DNA of 64,000 bases from Chloracidobacterium sp. (GTDB lineage: Bacteria > Acidobacteriota > Blastocatellia > Pyrinomonadales > Pyrinomonadaceae), in assembly GCA_015075585.1 (NCBI GenBank), contig JABTUB010000002.1:310001-374000 (forward strand), in the 5' to 3' direction. The position numbers and the translations under genes were made by a program. Shown here piece after piece: positions 35,198-42,404 of this stretch (positions are counted from its first letter, which is position 1; each line of letters starts with the position of its first letter). The notes under the pieces are model-generated. The model made no database searches, was not told the DNA's origin, and saw nothing but the letters and a program-made list of their open reading frames with translations.

Positions 35198-36229
35198 ATG
35201 AATCGCCGTGACCTTATCAAAAGTGCAGCTGCATTGCCGTTCGCCGCAAGATCGATGTCTGCACACTCGGGATCCGCACCAAAAATGATCAAACCAAAGC
35301 GCCTGAAAAAGGGTGATACCGTAGGGATCATCGCTCCCGCAAGCGGCGCGACCCCTGAGGCTTTTGACAAGGCTGTAGCGAGCATGACGACGATGGGCTA
35401 TAAGGTCAAGATCGGTGCTTCGGCACGCGGCCGGCTTGGATTTCTGTCAGCCGCCGATGCAGAACGGCTCAAAGACCTGCATTGGGCCTTTTCCGACCCG
35501 GAGATCAACGCAGTGTGGTGTATCCGCGGCGGCGGCGGCTCCCCAAGGCTGCTTGAGCGGATCGACTACCGCCTCATCAAGAACAATCCAAAGATATTCA
35601 TCGGTTTTTCGGATATTACTGCCCTGCATATCGCAATAAGCCAAGCGACGGGCCTTGTGACGTTCCACGGGCCGGTAGCATCATCAGAATACAGCGACTT
35701 CACACGCTCAAATGTGCTTGGCGTCATCGCCGAGCCGTCTGCCCCGTTTCGAGTCGAAAGATCGGAATTCAATAACGCAAAGCCGTCGGCCCTCTATCGC
35801 GGACTTGAGATCGTCAAGGGAAAAGCACGCGGCCGGCTCACCGGCGGCAATCTTTCTTTGCTATCATCGCTTGCGGGCACACCGTTCGCGCTGAAAGGTT
35901 TAAAGGGAAAGATCCTTTTTATCGAAGAGATCGAAGAACCGCCGTACCGCATCGACCGAATGCTGACGCAGCTTCGGCAGAGCCTCGATCTTCGCTCGCT
36001 TGCGGGGATCGCCCTCGGGATCTTTGACGACAAGAATGCTGAGAATGCAAAAGACGCCTCACCTGTTATGGACGTGCTCCGCGACCGCCTCGGCGACCTT
36101 GGCATACCGGTCTTTTACGGCCTCTCATTCGGCCATATCCGCGATAACATGACCATCCCATACGGCATCGAAGCCGAGCTTGATACATCTGCCGCGACAC
36201 TCACATTTCTTGAAACCGCGGTGCAATGA
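35198..36229 (+). CDS. ldcA: Muramoyltetrapeptide (LD-) carboxypeptidase, S66 family
   Basis: LD-carboxypeptidases remove the terminal D-Ala from murein tetrapeptides during peptidoglycan recycling. The 343-residue protein shows the full S66 triad: Ser in Gly-Phe-Ser-Asp-Ile-Thr, Glu in Phe-Ile-Glu-Glu-Ile-Glu-Glu-Pro-Pro-Tyr, and His in Ser-Phe-Gly-His-Ile-Arg-Asp-Asn. The N-terminus Met-Asn-Arg-Arg-Asp-Leu-Ile-Lys-Ser-Ala-Ala-Ala-Leu-Pro is a twin-arginine-type signal, so it may be exported, unlike the cytoplasmic E. coli enzyme. A terminator-like hairpin follows 2 bp after the stop. Confidence 0.92.
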   Translation: MNRRDLIKSAAALPFAARSMSAHSGSAPKMIKPKRLKKGDTVGIIAPASGATPEAFDKAVASMTTMGYKVKIGASARGRLGFLSAADAERLKDLHWAFSDPEINAVWCIRGGGGSPRLLERIDYRLIKNNPKIFIGFSDITALHIAISQATGLVTFHGPVASSEYSDFTRSNVLGVIAEPSAPFRVERSEFNNAKPSALYRGLEIVKGKARGRLTGGNLSLLSSLAGTPFALKGLKGKILFIEEIEEPPYRIDRMLTQLRQSLDLRSLAGIALGIFDDKNAENAKDASPVMDVLRDRLGDLGIPVFYGLSFGHIRDNMTIPYGIEAELDTSAATLTFLETAVQ

Positions 36230-36231
36230 GA

Positions 36232-36255
36232 AAAGCGGCCGTTTCGGGCCGCTTT
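36232..36255. terminator. Bidirectional terminator between ldcA and tRNA-Thr
   Basis: AAAGCGGCC (36232-36240) pairs perfectly with GGCCGCTTT (36247-36255), six-base loop. The minus-strand tail is CTTTTCTC, so it mainly ends the tRNA-Thr transcript; the plus-strand tail is weak. Confidence 0.7.
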
Positions 36256-36290
36256 CGGTTGGAAAGTAATTTATATAGTGCAGTCTTATG

Positions 36291-36366
36291 TGGAGCCACC
36301 CGTCGGATTTGAACCGACGACCTTTCGATTACGAATCGAATGCTCTACCAACTGAGCTAGGGTGGC
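36291..36366 (-). tRNA. tRNA-Thr (CGT anticodon)
   Basis: Read on the minus strand: acceptor GCCACCC/GGGTGGC, D arm GCTC-AGTTGGTA-GAGC, anticodon stem TTCGA/TCGAA with loop TTCGTAA (anticodon CGT), T arm GTCGG-TTCAAAT-CCGAC, and an encoded CCA end. All 76 bases fit the cloverleaf, with no mismatch in the stems. Confidence 0.97.
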
Positions 36367-36382
36367 CTATTTGTAAGGCCAT

Positions 36383-36425
36383 GCTCCTATACGAACGCAT
36401 AGGAGCCATTTTCGGCAAAGCCGAA
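36383..36425. repeat. Two adjacent inverted repeats upstream of the HTH gene
   Basis: GCTCCTAT (36383-36390) with ATAGGAGC (36399-36406), then TTCGGC-AAA-GCCGAA (36411-36425). Both are perfect. They lie about 90-130 bp before the HTH gene start, between it and the tRNA-Thr start. They could be an operator or RNA hairpins. Neither has a T-tract typical of a terminator on the plus strand. Confidence 0.5.
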
Positions 36426-36514
36426 TTGATAAGTTTACGAAATTAAAAGTGTTAAAGTCAAATGGCGAAGCGGTGTTTGAAGAATGGCAATTTTTACGCT
36501 ATAACACTCGTATT

Positions 36515-37054
36515 ATGCCTCAACACGAACGTAACAGTGCTTTTATCGAACGGCTTCATCTGACGTTTGAGCATCGTTCGATGGCTGAGGTCGGACGAAT
36601 GCTGGGCGTACCGCACGCAACCATTCGCAACTATTACCAAGAAGGCCGTCTGCCGTCGGCTGAGGTCCTGATAAAGATCGCCAATACAACGAATGTATCA
36701 TTGAATTGGCTCTTGACCGGCCGCGGAGATATGTACGGTGGGCGTGTCCCGCCCATCGGCATGGACAAATTCATCGAGCGAAAGATCGCGGAAATGATCG
36801 ATGTACGACTGGCGGGCCTGATCGTCCCGACCGGGCGAAGCACCAACGCATTTGATCTCAAAGCCGCCGTTGCCGAGAGCATTGCCCCGGAAAAGATCAT
36901 GCAAATATGGCTCGAGGCCGATGGCCGGAAATATCCTTCAGACTTCGGCGTTGCCTTTTTCCGCGGATGGGAGAAATTCTCATCCGAAGAAAAGATCGAG
37001 GCATTAAAAGATGCAAGGCGTATCCTCGACCGAGTTCTTTCGATAGAAGACTGA
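36515..37054 (+). CDS. HTH (CI-repressor-like) transcriptional regulator
   Basis: The start at ATG 36515 gives 179 residues (the frame extends 22 codons upstream). Residues 10-65 form a phage-CI-like helix-turn-helix: Ser-Met-Ala-Glu-Val-Gly-Arg-Met-Leu-Gly-Val-Pro-His-Ala-Thr-Ile-Arg-Asn-Tyr, then Leu-Pro-Ser-Ala-Glu-Val-Leu-Ile-Lys-Ile-Ala and Leu-Asn-Trp-Leu-Leu-Thr-Gly-Arg-Gly, typical of this repressor group. The rest is helical, without a LexA-type protease domain. It is 39 bp upstream of an ImmA-type protease gene, a pairing that often means the protease cuts the repressor. Confidence 0.85.
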   Translation: MPQHERNSAFIERLHLTFEHRSMAEVGRMLGVPHATIRNYYQEGRLPSAEVLIKIANTTNVSLNWLLTGRGDMYGGRVPPIGMDKFIERKIAEMIDVRLAGLIVPTGRSTNAFDLKAAVAESIAPEKIMQIWLEADGRKYPSDFGVAFFRGWEKFSSEEKIEALKDARRILDRVLSIED

Positions 37055-37093
37055 CAACTATGTGTGGTATATTGCTGCGATAGTGCAACACGG

Positions 37094-37540
37094 ATGATCA
37101 CGCTCCTCACAAAGCTCAAAGATCTGGATATCGGCTGGAACGAACACCCGCTTGACGAAGACGATTTCTATCGGATATGTGAGCGGTTCGGGGTCTGTGT
37201 CGATGAACTGCCGATGCGCGTCGGCGGATTCTATTTCCGCATCAAAGGGCACGATCATATCGCGATCAACAGCACATTGCCGCCGGTCGAGAAACTTTTC
37301 GTGATGTTCCACGAACTTGGGCATTTCCTCTTCCACGCACCGGGATTTGACACTATGGCCAAGTTCCACAGCGTAGGCGGGCGATCACGTGCCGAGAGTG
37401 AGGCAGACCTCTTTGCCGCGTGTGCACTCATCCCGAGGCCGCGTTTGATCTCTTTGACGCCTGAGGAACTCATCGCCGATGGTGCCGATCAAGACATCAT
37501 TGCGCGGCGGATCGAAGCATTCGAGTGCTTTGGTATCTGA
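37094..37540 (+). CDS. ImmA/IrrE-family metallo-endopeptidase
   Basis: The zinc motif His-Glu-Leu-Gly-His is in Met-Phe-His-Glu-Leu-Gly-His-Phe-Leu-Phe-His near residue 83, with a following acidic region Ser-Glu-Ala-Asp-Leu-Phe-Ala-Ala containing the third-ligand Glu. The protein is about 148 residues from the ATG 37094; GTG starts a little upstream (such as 37064) are possible. Family members cleave XRE-type repressors (ImmA/ImmR, IrrE/DdrO) in response to DNA damage or other stress. The preceding HTH gene is the likely target, which is inference from position. Confidence 0.88.
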   Translation: MITLLTKLKDLDIGWNEHPLDEDDFYRICERFGVCVDELPMRVGGFYFRIKGHDHIAINSTLPPVEKLFVMFHELGHFLFHAPGFDTMAKFHSVGGRSRAESEADLFAACALIPRPRLISLTPEELIADGADQDIIARRIEAFECFGI

Positions 37541-37603
37541 CGACATAGGCTTGTTCCTTGAAAAAGCGCCGCTGAATTAGTATTCTCAACATTCGCCCGA
37601 ATT

Positions 37604-37690
37604 GCGGACGTGGCGGAACTGGTAGACGCGCAGGTCTCAGAAGCCTGTTCTGGTTACAGAGTGGAAGTTCGATTCTTCTCGTCCGCACCA
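37604..37690 (+). tRNA. tRNA-Leu (CAG anticodon)
   Basis: Acceptor GCGGACG/CGTCCGC, anticodon stem CAGGT/GCCTG with loop CTCAGAA (anticodon CAG), a long variable arm (TTCTGGTTACAGA), T arm with GTTCGATTC, encoded CCA. The 87-base length fits a class II Leu tRNA. Confidence 0.96.
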
Positions 37691-37711
37691 ACAATAACGT
37701 GTAAGATACGA

Positions 37712-37740
37712 GGGATGTGCGGCCGCGTACGTCCCTTTTT
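37712..37740 (+). terminator. Rho-independent terminator after tRNA-Leu (CAG)
   Basis: GGGATGTGCGG pairs with CCGCGTACGTCCC (some wobble), then TTTTTGTTTT. It lies 21 bp past the tRNA and 28 bp before rsmG. Confidence 0.75.
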
Positions 37741-37768
37741 GTTTTAGGAACGCGGGCACCGTTCAACT

Positions 37769-38434
37769 ATGGCATCGGAATTGGAAACGGCTCTACGGTC
37801 CCGGCAAACAGCGTTCGGCATATGCCTCTCGGACGATCAGATCGCGGCGCTCGATGCGTATTACAATCTGTTGTCCGAGCACAATCCGCTGCTGCACCTC
37901 GTCGCAGCCTGCCCGCCGGAGGAATTCGCATCACGACACATTCTCGAATCGCTTACTCTTTTGCCTCACCGGCCGCAAAACTCCAACATAGCTGATGTAG
38001 GCTCCGGCGGCGGACTGCCGTCGCTTCCCTGTGTACTCGTGCGGAAAGACCTACGCGCGGCCTTGATCGAATCAAAAGAAAAAAAGGCGGCCTTTCTGCA
38101 GAGAGCCGTCGATGAACTCGGCCTCACGGACCGCGTGACCGTGATCAACCGTCAGTTCAGCGAAACGACCGCCGAAGGCTTCGGCGCCGTTACTTGCCGT
38201 GCACTCGATAAATTCACCGAGAAGCTGCCTGCACTTGTGAAATGGGCAAAGGGGCGGCGAATGCTCCTGTTCGGCGGCAAGACCCTTGCCGAAGCCCTTA
38301 CAGGCCAAGGAATGCCTTTTGAAAGCCGGTTGATGCCTCTTAGCGACCGAAGGTTCCTATTCATAACGCAGCGTCGGCCTCGCAAAGATGCTGCTCATCG
38401 GATATCGAGTCCGTATTCGCGCAGGCGGCGATAA
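37769..38434 (+). CDS. rsmG: 16S rRNA (guanine527-N7)-methyltransferase RsmG
   Basis: RsmG methylates G527 of 16S rRNA. The 221-residue product shows the SAM site Ile-Ala-Asp-Val-Gly-Ser-Gly-Gly-Gly-Leu-Pro (about 73-83), the acidic turn Leu-Ile-Glu-Ser-Lys-Glu-Lys-Lys-Ala-Ala-Phe-Leu, and Thr-Cys-Arg-Ala-Leu. The family-typical Asn-Leu-Leu-Ser-Glu-His-Asn is near residue 33. The C-terminus is Arg-rich (Ser-Arg-Arg-Arg-Arg) and overlaps the end of the convergent regulator gene by 40 bp, so the last residues may be a run-on past an ancestral stop. Confidence 0.93.
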   Translation: MASELETALRSRQTAFGICLSDDQIAALDAYYNLLSEHNPLLHLVAACPPEEFASRHILESLTLLPHRPQNSNIADVGSGGGLPSLPCVLVRKDLRAALIESKEKKAAFLQRAVDELGLTDRVTVINRQFSETTAEGFGAVTCRALDKFTEKLPALVKWAKGRRMLLFGGKTLAEALTGQGMPFESRLMPLSDRRFLFITQRRPRKDAAHRISSPYSRRRR

Positions 38435-39786
38435 AGTGTCGAAGGGGAGATGCCGAGGATGTCGGCCGTCTTGCCGCGATGCCAGCCTGTGCGTTCGAGT
38501 GCGCCGAGTATCTGTTGACGTTCGACATCGCGCAGGTTCGCGGATGACGCGTTCTGAAACTCTGCCGCCGGCGCTTTGCCGTTTACACTGTAATTGATCT
38601 GCACCAAAGGCTTTTCCGCCGGAAATGCTATCTCCGGCGGCAGTTCACGCGGCGTGATCACGCCGTGATCCGCCAGCAGAACGGCCCTTTCGAGACAATT
38701 GCGCAGCTGTCGTACATTGCCCGACCATTCAAATGCAAGCAGGGCCTCGACCGTCGCCGGCGAGAGTTCAGGCTCGTTCTGGCCTGCAAGTTTGCGAAGC
38801 AGGTGCTTTGCAAGCGGTTCGATATCCTCACAGCGTTCGCGCAGCGGCGGCACGTTAATTTCAAAACTGTTGATCCTGTACATCAGGTCCGATCGGAACA
38901 CACCGTCGGCTATCGCAGCTTCCTTCTCGCGATTGGTAGCCGCGATCACGCGCACGTCAACATCAACCTTCTTTAGGCCGCCGACGCGAAAGAACGATCG
39001 TGTCTCAAGGGCCCTCAGCAGTTTTGACTGCAGCTGCATCGGCATCTCCATCACTTCATCAAGAAACAATGTTCCGCCGTCGGCGATCTCGAATAGCCCG
39101 AGCTTTCGCGTGCGCGCGCCCGAGAATGCACCGGCTTCGTGGCCGAAGAGTTCGCTTTCCAGCAGAGTGTCCTGCAATGCAGCACAGTTCAGATCGATGA
39201 ACGGCTTGTCGGCACGCCGGCTCAGGCGGTGTATCGCTTGGGCAACGAGTTCTTTGCCGACTCCGGACTCGCCCGTGATCAAAACCGACGTGTCCGACGG
39301 AGCAACGCGTTTAATTAGCCGCAAAACCTCTTTCATCTGCTGCGATTCGGCGACGATATCGGGAAGCGACTGTGCCGATCGTGCTATCTGAGCACGAAGC
39401 CTTTGATTGTCGATCTTTAGCTGCTGTTTGCCGAACGCGGCTGTGACCAAAGCGCCGAGTTCGCCGATGCGATAGGGCTTTGTCAGATAATCGTATGCCC
39501 CGAGTTTCATTGCCTCGATCGCGGTCTCGACAGTAGCCTGCCCCGTCAGCATTATCATTTCCGGCGGATTCTGGCACTGCTCCATTATTCGGCGCAAAAG
39601 CGCCATGCCGTCCAGCCGCGGCATATTTATGTCACAGAGAACAAGGTCGAAGTCGTGCTCTTGTATCAGCGACCACGCCGCCTCACCGTCCTCCGCGACC
39701 TCAACATCGTGCCCCTGGCGTGCCATCTCCTTTTGGACGACAAGCCTTAGATTCTTTTCATCATCAACTACCAATAAACGGGCCAT
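38395..39786 (-). CDS. Sigma-54-dependent response regulator (NtrC family)
   Basis: The 463-residue protein has a receiver domain (acidic pair Asp-8/Asp-9, phospho-acceptor Asp-52 in Leu-Cys-Asp-Ile-Asn-Met-Pro), an AAA+ domain (about 145-380, Walker A Gly-Glu-Ser-Gly-Val-Gly-Lys-Glu, Walker B Leu-Phe-Leu-Asp-Glu-Val), and a C-terminal Fis-type HTH (Arg-Gly-Lys-Thr-Ala-Asp-Ile-Leu-Gly-Ile-Ser-Pro). The sigma-54 contact loop is Gly-Ala-Phe-Ser-Gly-Ala instead of the usual Gly-Ala-Phe-Thr-Gly-Ala. It is the partner of the kinase 27 bp upstream. Target genes are unknown. Confidence 0.94.
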   Translation of the reverse strand: MARLLVVDDEKNLRLVVQKEMARQGHDVEVAEDGEAAWSLIQEHDFDLVLCDINMPRLDGMALLRRIMEQCQNPPEMIMLTGQATVETAIEAMKLGAYDYLTKPYRIGELGALVTAAFGKQQLKIDNQRLRAQIARSAQSLPDIVAESQQMKEVLRLIKRVAPSDTSVLITGESGVGKELVAQAIHRLSRRADKPFIDLNCAALQDTLLESELFGHEAGAFSGARTRKLGLFEIADGGTLFLDEVMEMPMQLQSKLLRALETRSFFRVGGLKKVDVDVRVIAATNREKEAAIADGVFRSDLMYRINSFEINVPPLRERCEDIEPLAKHLLRKLAGQNEPELSPATVEALLAFEWSGNVRQLRNCLERAVLLADHGVITPRELPPEIAFPAEKPLVQINYSVNGKAPAAEFQNASSANLRDVERQQILGALERTGWHRGKTADILGISPSTLYRRLREYGLDIR

Positions 39787-39813
39787 AAGAATTGGGGCAA
39801 TTTGCCTAATAGG

Positions 39814-41460
39814 TTATTTTGCAGCGGGAAGATAGATTGAAAAGGTTGTGCCCTTACGGGGCTTTGAGCGGACGTTGAGACGGCCTCCGTGATCCGAGAT
39901 TATGCCGTAGCAGACCGCAAGGCCAAGCCCGGTACCGCGGCCGACCTCCTTGGTGGTAAAGAACGGCTCAAAGATCTTGGGCATATCTTCGGGCGGAATA
40001 CCGATACCCGTATCGCTTACCTCAATAACGACGCGGCCATCCTGAGGGAATACCCGCAGTTCGAGCGTTCCGCCGTTCGGCATTGCATCGATCGCGTTGG
40101 TCGCCAATGCGATGACTGCCTGCTGTATCTGGCCGGCGTCGGCCGTAACCGGCGGCAGATCGTCTGCGACCTCGACCTTGAATTCGATCCTTTCACCGCG
40201 CTTTTGGTGAATGATCAGATTTGCGGCCGCTTTAAGTACCTCGCCAAGATCCGTCGCGATACGTTCACCGGCACGCACACGGCTAAAGTCGAGAAGGCCG
40301 TTCGTGATGGCCTTGCAGCGAAAAGCTTCGCTCTTTATCAAACCGAGATATTCCGCCAGGTCAGCAGCCGAATCGGAGTCAGTGAATGAGCCGTCCTTTA
40401 TCCTTTCCTCAAGTGCCTCTGCACATGCAGCTATCGTCGCAAGAGGATTATTGATCTCGTGCACAACTCCCGCGGCGAGTCTGCCAACCGCCGAAAGCTT
40501 CTCCGCACGAGCCACGGCGTGCATCGCTTCGACCCGAATGGTAACGTCCTCACCGACGGTAATAACGTGAGTTACCTCGCCCGTCTCGGCACTGCGCATC
40601 GGCACCTTTGACACGATCCAGTGCCGCGTCGAGCCGTCATCGGCGACCGTTTGCTGCTCGATCCTCTCGATCTCGCCTGTACGGAAGGCCCGCTCGAATT
40701 CTTGCCGCAAACGCCCTTGAGGATAACGCGCCAGCACATTGAACACATCGCGGCCGATGGCCGTCTCACGCGGAATGCCCTGTTCGCCGATCTCGCGGTG
40801 CTTATTCCACGTTACAATGCGGTAGTCGCGATCAACGACGTAGAGCGAGACAGGGAGTGAATCGAGAACGACCTCGGTGAATTTTCGATGCTCTTCGCGT
40901 GCCTCTATGATCGAGTTGTGAAGCGCAGATTCGAAATGCGCGGATAAATTCAGGCTGAGAGCCGCGACTTGGGCGGCTGCATCGATCGTACGAGAACGCC
41001 TTTCGGTCAGATCTTCGGCGGCTGAGAATCCGACGGCTATCAGCCCGCGTATGTCGCCATCAACAAGGAGCGGAGCCACATACTCCACAGTGTGTTCGGC
41101 ATCGCTGATAAAAAATTCGTCCGCATCCGCCTCGCGGTAGCTTACCTGCGGCGGCAGGAATGAGAGCCACTTCTCGAATCGCTTTCTGCTCAGCAGATCG
41201 CCGTGTCCGCTTGGCGGCGGCGTTGAAGAAGAACTGATAAAGCCGATATTCGGCAGTTCCGCCGCAAACACACAAGCCGCTCCCGCGACGCCTTGAACAA
41301 TGGCATCGGCAACGCGGTTTGCGACCTTTTTCGGATGAACCGTTGACAGTAAACTTCGGCCGAGATCGGAAATGAATTTAAGATCGGTGCCTAGTTCGTC
41401 TGCCAAGGGCAGGCCGGTCGAGCGACGCGGCCCCTTTTTGGGCGACGTAGAGAGTTGCAT
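39814..41460 (-). CDS. Soluble PAS/GAF sensor histidine kinase
   Basis: The 548-residue kinase lacks membrane helices, so it senses an internal signal. Order: GAF-like domain (about 30-175), PAS (about 190-300, [11 protein letters not shown]), HisKA (phospho-His in Val-Val-His-Glu-Ile-Asn-Asn-Pro-Leu), HATPase ([21 protein letters not shown]). It resembles NtrB-type kinases and is followed by its NtrC-type regulator. Ligand unknown. Confidence 0.94.
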   Translation of the reverse strand: MQLSTSPKKGPRRSTGLPLADELGTDLKFISDLGRSLLSTVHPKKVANRVADAIVQGVAGAACVFAAELPNIGFISSSSTPPPSGHGDLLSRKRFEKWLSFLPPQVSYREADADEFFISDAEHTVEYVAPLLVDGDIRGLIAVGFSAAEDLTERRSRTIDAAAQVAALSLNLSAHFESALHNSIIEAREEHRKFTEVVLDSLPVSLYVVDRDYRIVTWNKHREIGEQGIPRETAIGRDVFNVLARYPQGRLRQEFERAFRTGEIERIEQQTVADDGSTRHWIVSKVPMRSAETGEVTHVITVGEDVTIRVEAMHAVARAEKLSAVGRLAAGVVHEINNPLATIAACAEALEERIKDGSFTDSDSAADLAEYLGLIKSEAFRCKAITNGLLDFSRVRAGERIATDLGEVLKAAANLIIHQKRGERIEFKVEVADDLPPVTADAGQIQQAVIALATNAIDAMPNGGTLELRVFPQDGRVVIEVSDTGIGIPPEDMPKIFEPFFTTKEVGRGTGLGLAVCYGIISDHGGRLNVRSKPRKGTTFSIYLPAAK

Positions 41461-41547
41461 TCAGTGTGATCCGCCGCCAGCAAAGCGAGTAGGAAGACTC
41501 CAGGACGGCTCATAAATAAAAGAAAGGGCCGTGGGAACTGCCACTAT

Positions 41548-42333
41548 TTGAATATTACAACGGATTTTAACATTTTTGTCAATGTTTTTCTGGATTTGAG
41601 ATCGATATTGACTTGGTTTCCTGTACGACGGAAAATATCGGCAGTGGGGATTTTTTTTATAAGGATTGGCACGGCCATTTTGATTATTCTTGCCGCGATC
41701 ACGCTGTCGGCAGCAGCGTCCGACGCTCAGGATATGGTCGATATGACGATAGCAACCGTCAGCGACGGCTTAAGTGTCGAACTTATAACCCTTTCCGATC
41801 TCAGGTGGCAGCTTGCGCTCCAGCCTGACAAGCAGCTCGATCCACCGCAAAAGGACGATCTTGAGCAGGCACTTCAAACCGTTATCGACGAGCGGATCTT
41901 CAGTATCGAATCCAAACGCTTCCCTCGTCCCGCTCCGACGGATGCCGAGATCAAAGAGGAGATCGACCGCCTTTTGGCGTTCTTTCCGTCCGCAGCCGAT
42001 TTTGAAAAACGGCTTCGCATGGTCGGATTCGAGTCAATAAGGGACGATAATTTCCAGCGGCTCATTGCCGAACGCGTCGCGATAAACAAGTATGTTGACT
42101 TTCGTTTTAGGGCATTTGTGGTGATCACGCCTGACGAGATCACCCGGTATTTCAACGATATCTTCCTGCCGGACTTTAAGCGAAAATATCCCGGCGTTGT
42201 GCTGCCGACACTTGACGAAAAACGCGAGGCAATACGGTCGATCCTTATCGAGGAGCATATCGCCTCCCGTATCGAGAGCTTTCTTGACGACGCAAAACGG
42301 CGTGTTGAGATAGAAATGCTTACCGATCTCTAG
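41548..42333 (+). CDS. Exported hypothetical protein, SurA-N-like helical region
   Basis: The longest frame begins at a TTG (41548); a GTG at 41644 gives a better signal peptide (Phe-Phe-Ile-Arg-Ile-Gly-Thr-Ala-Ile-Leu-Ile-Ile-Leu-Ala-Ala, cleavage near Ser-Asp-Ala-Gln) and I consider it at least as likely. The mature part, about 200 residues, is helical: Leu-Glu-Gln-Ala-Leu-Gln-Thr-Val-Ile-Asp-Glu-Arg, Ile-Thr-Pro-Asp-Glu-Ile-Thr-Arg-Tyr-Phe. This resembles the N-terminal SurA-type chaperone fold without a rotamase domain. A periplasmic folding role is possible but unproven. Confidence 0.7.
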   Translation: MNITTDFNIFVNVFLDLRSILTWFPVRRKISAVGIFFIRIGTAILIILAAITLSAAASDAQDMVDMTIATVSDGLSVELITLSDLRWQLALQPDKQLDPPQKDDLEQALQTVIDERIFSIESKRFPRPAPTDAEIKEEIDRLLAFFPSAADFEKRLRMVGFESIRDDNFQRLIAERVAINKYVDFRFRAFVVITPDEITRYFNDIFLPDFKRKYPGVVLPTLDEKREAIRSILIEEHIASRIESFLDDAKRRVEIEMLTDL

Positions 42334-42404
42334 CATTTTTGTCAGATGGCGGGTGCGCGTGCGCGCTATACTTTCAGCATCTGCACTGCGGCGGAACAGA
42401 CAGG

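Noticed and set aside
39814..41460. Membrane-anchored sensor kinase
   Set aside because: I looked for hydrophobic segments of 18 or more residues and found none; the kinase appears soluble.
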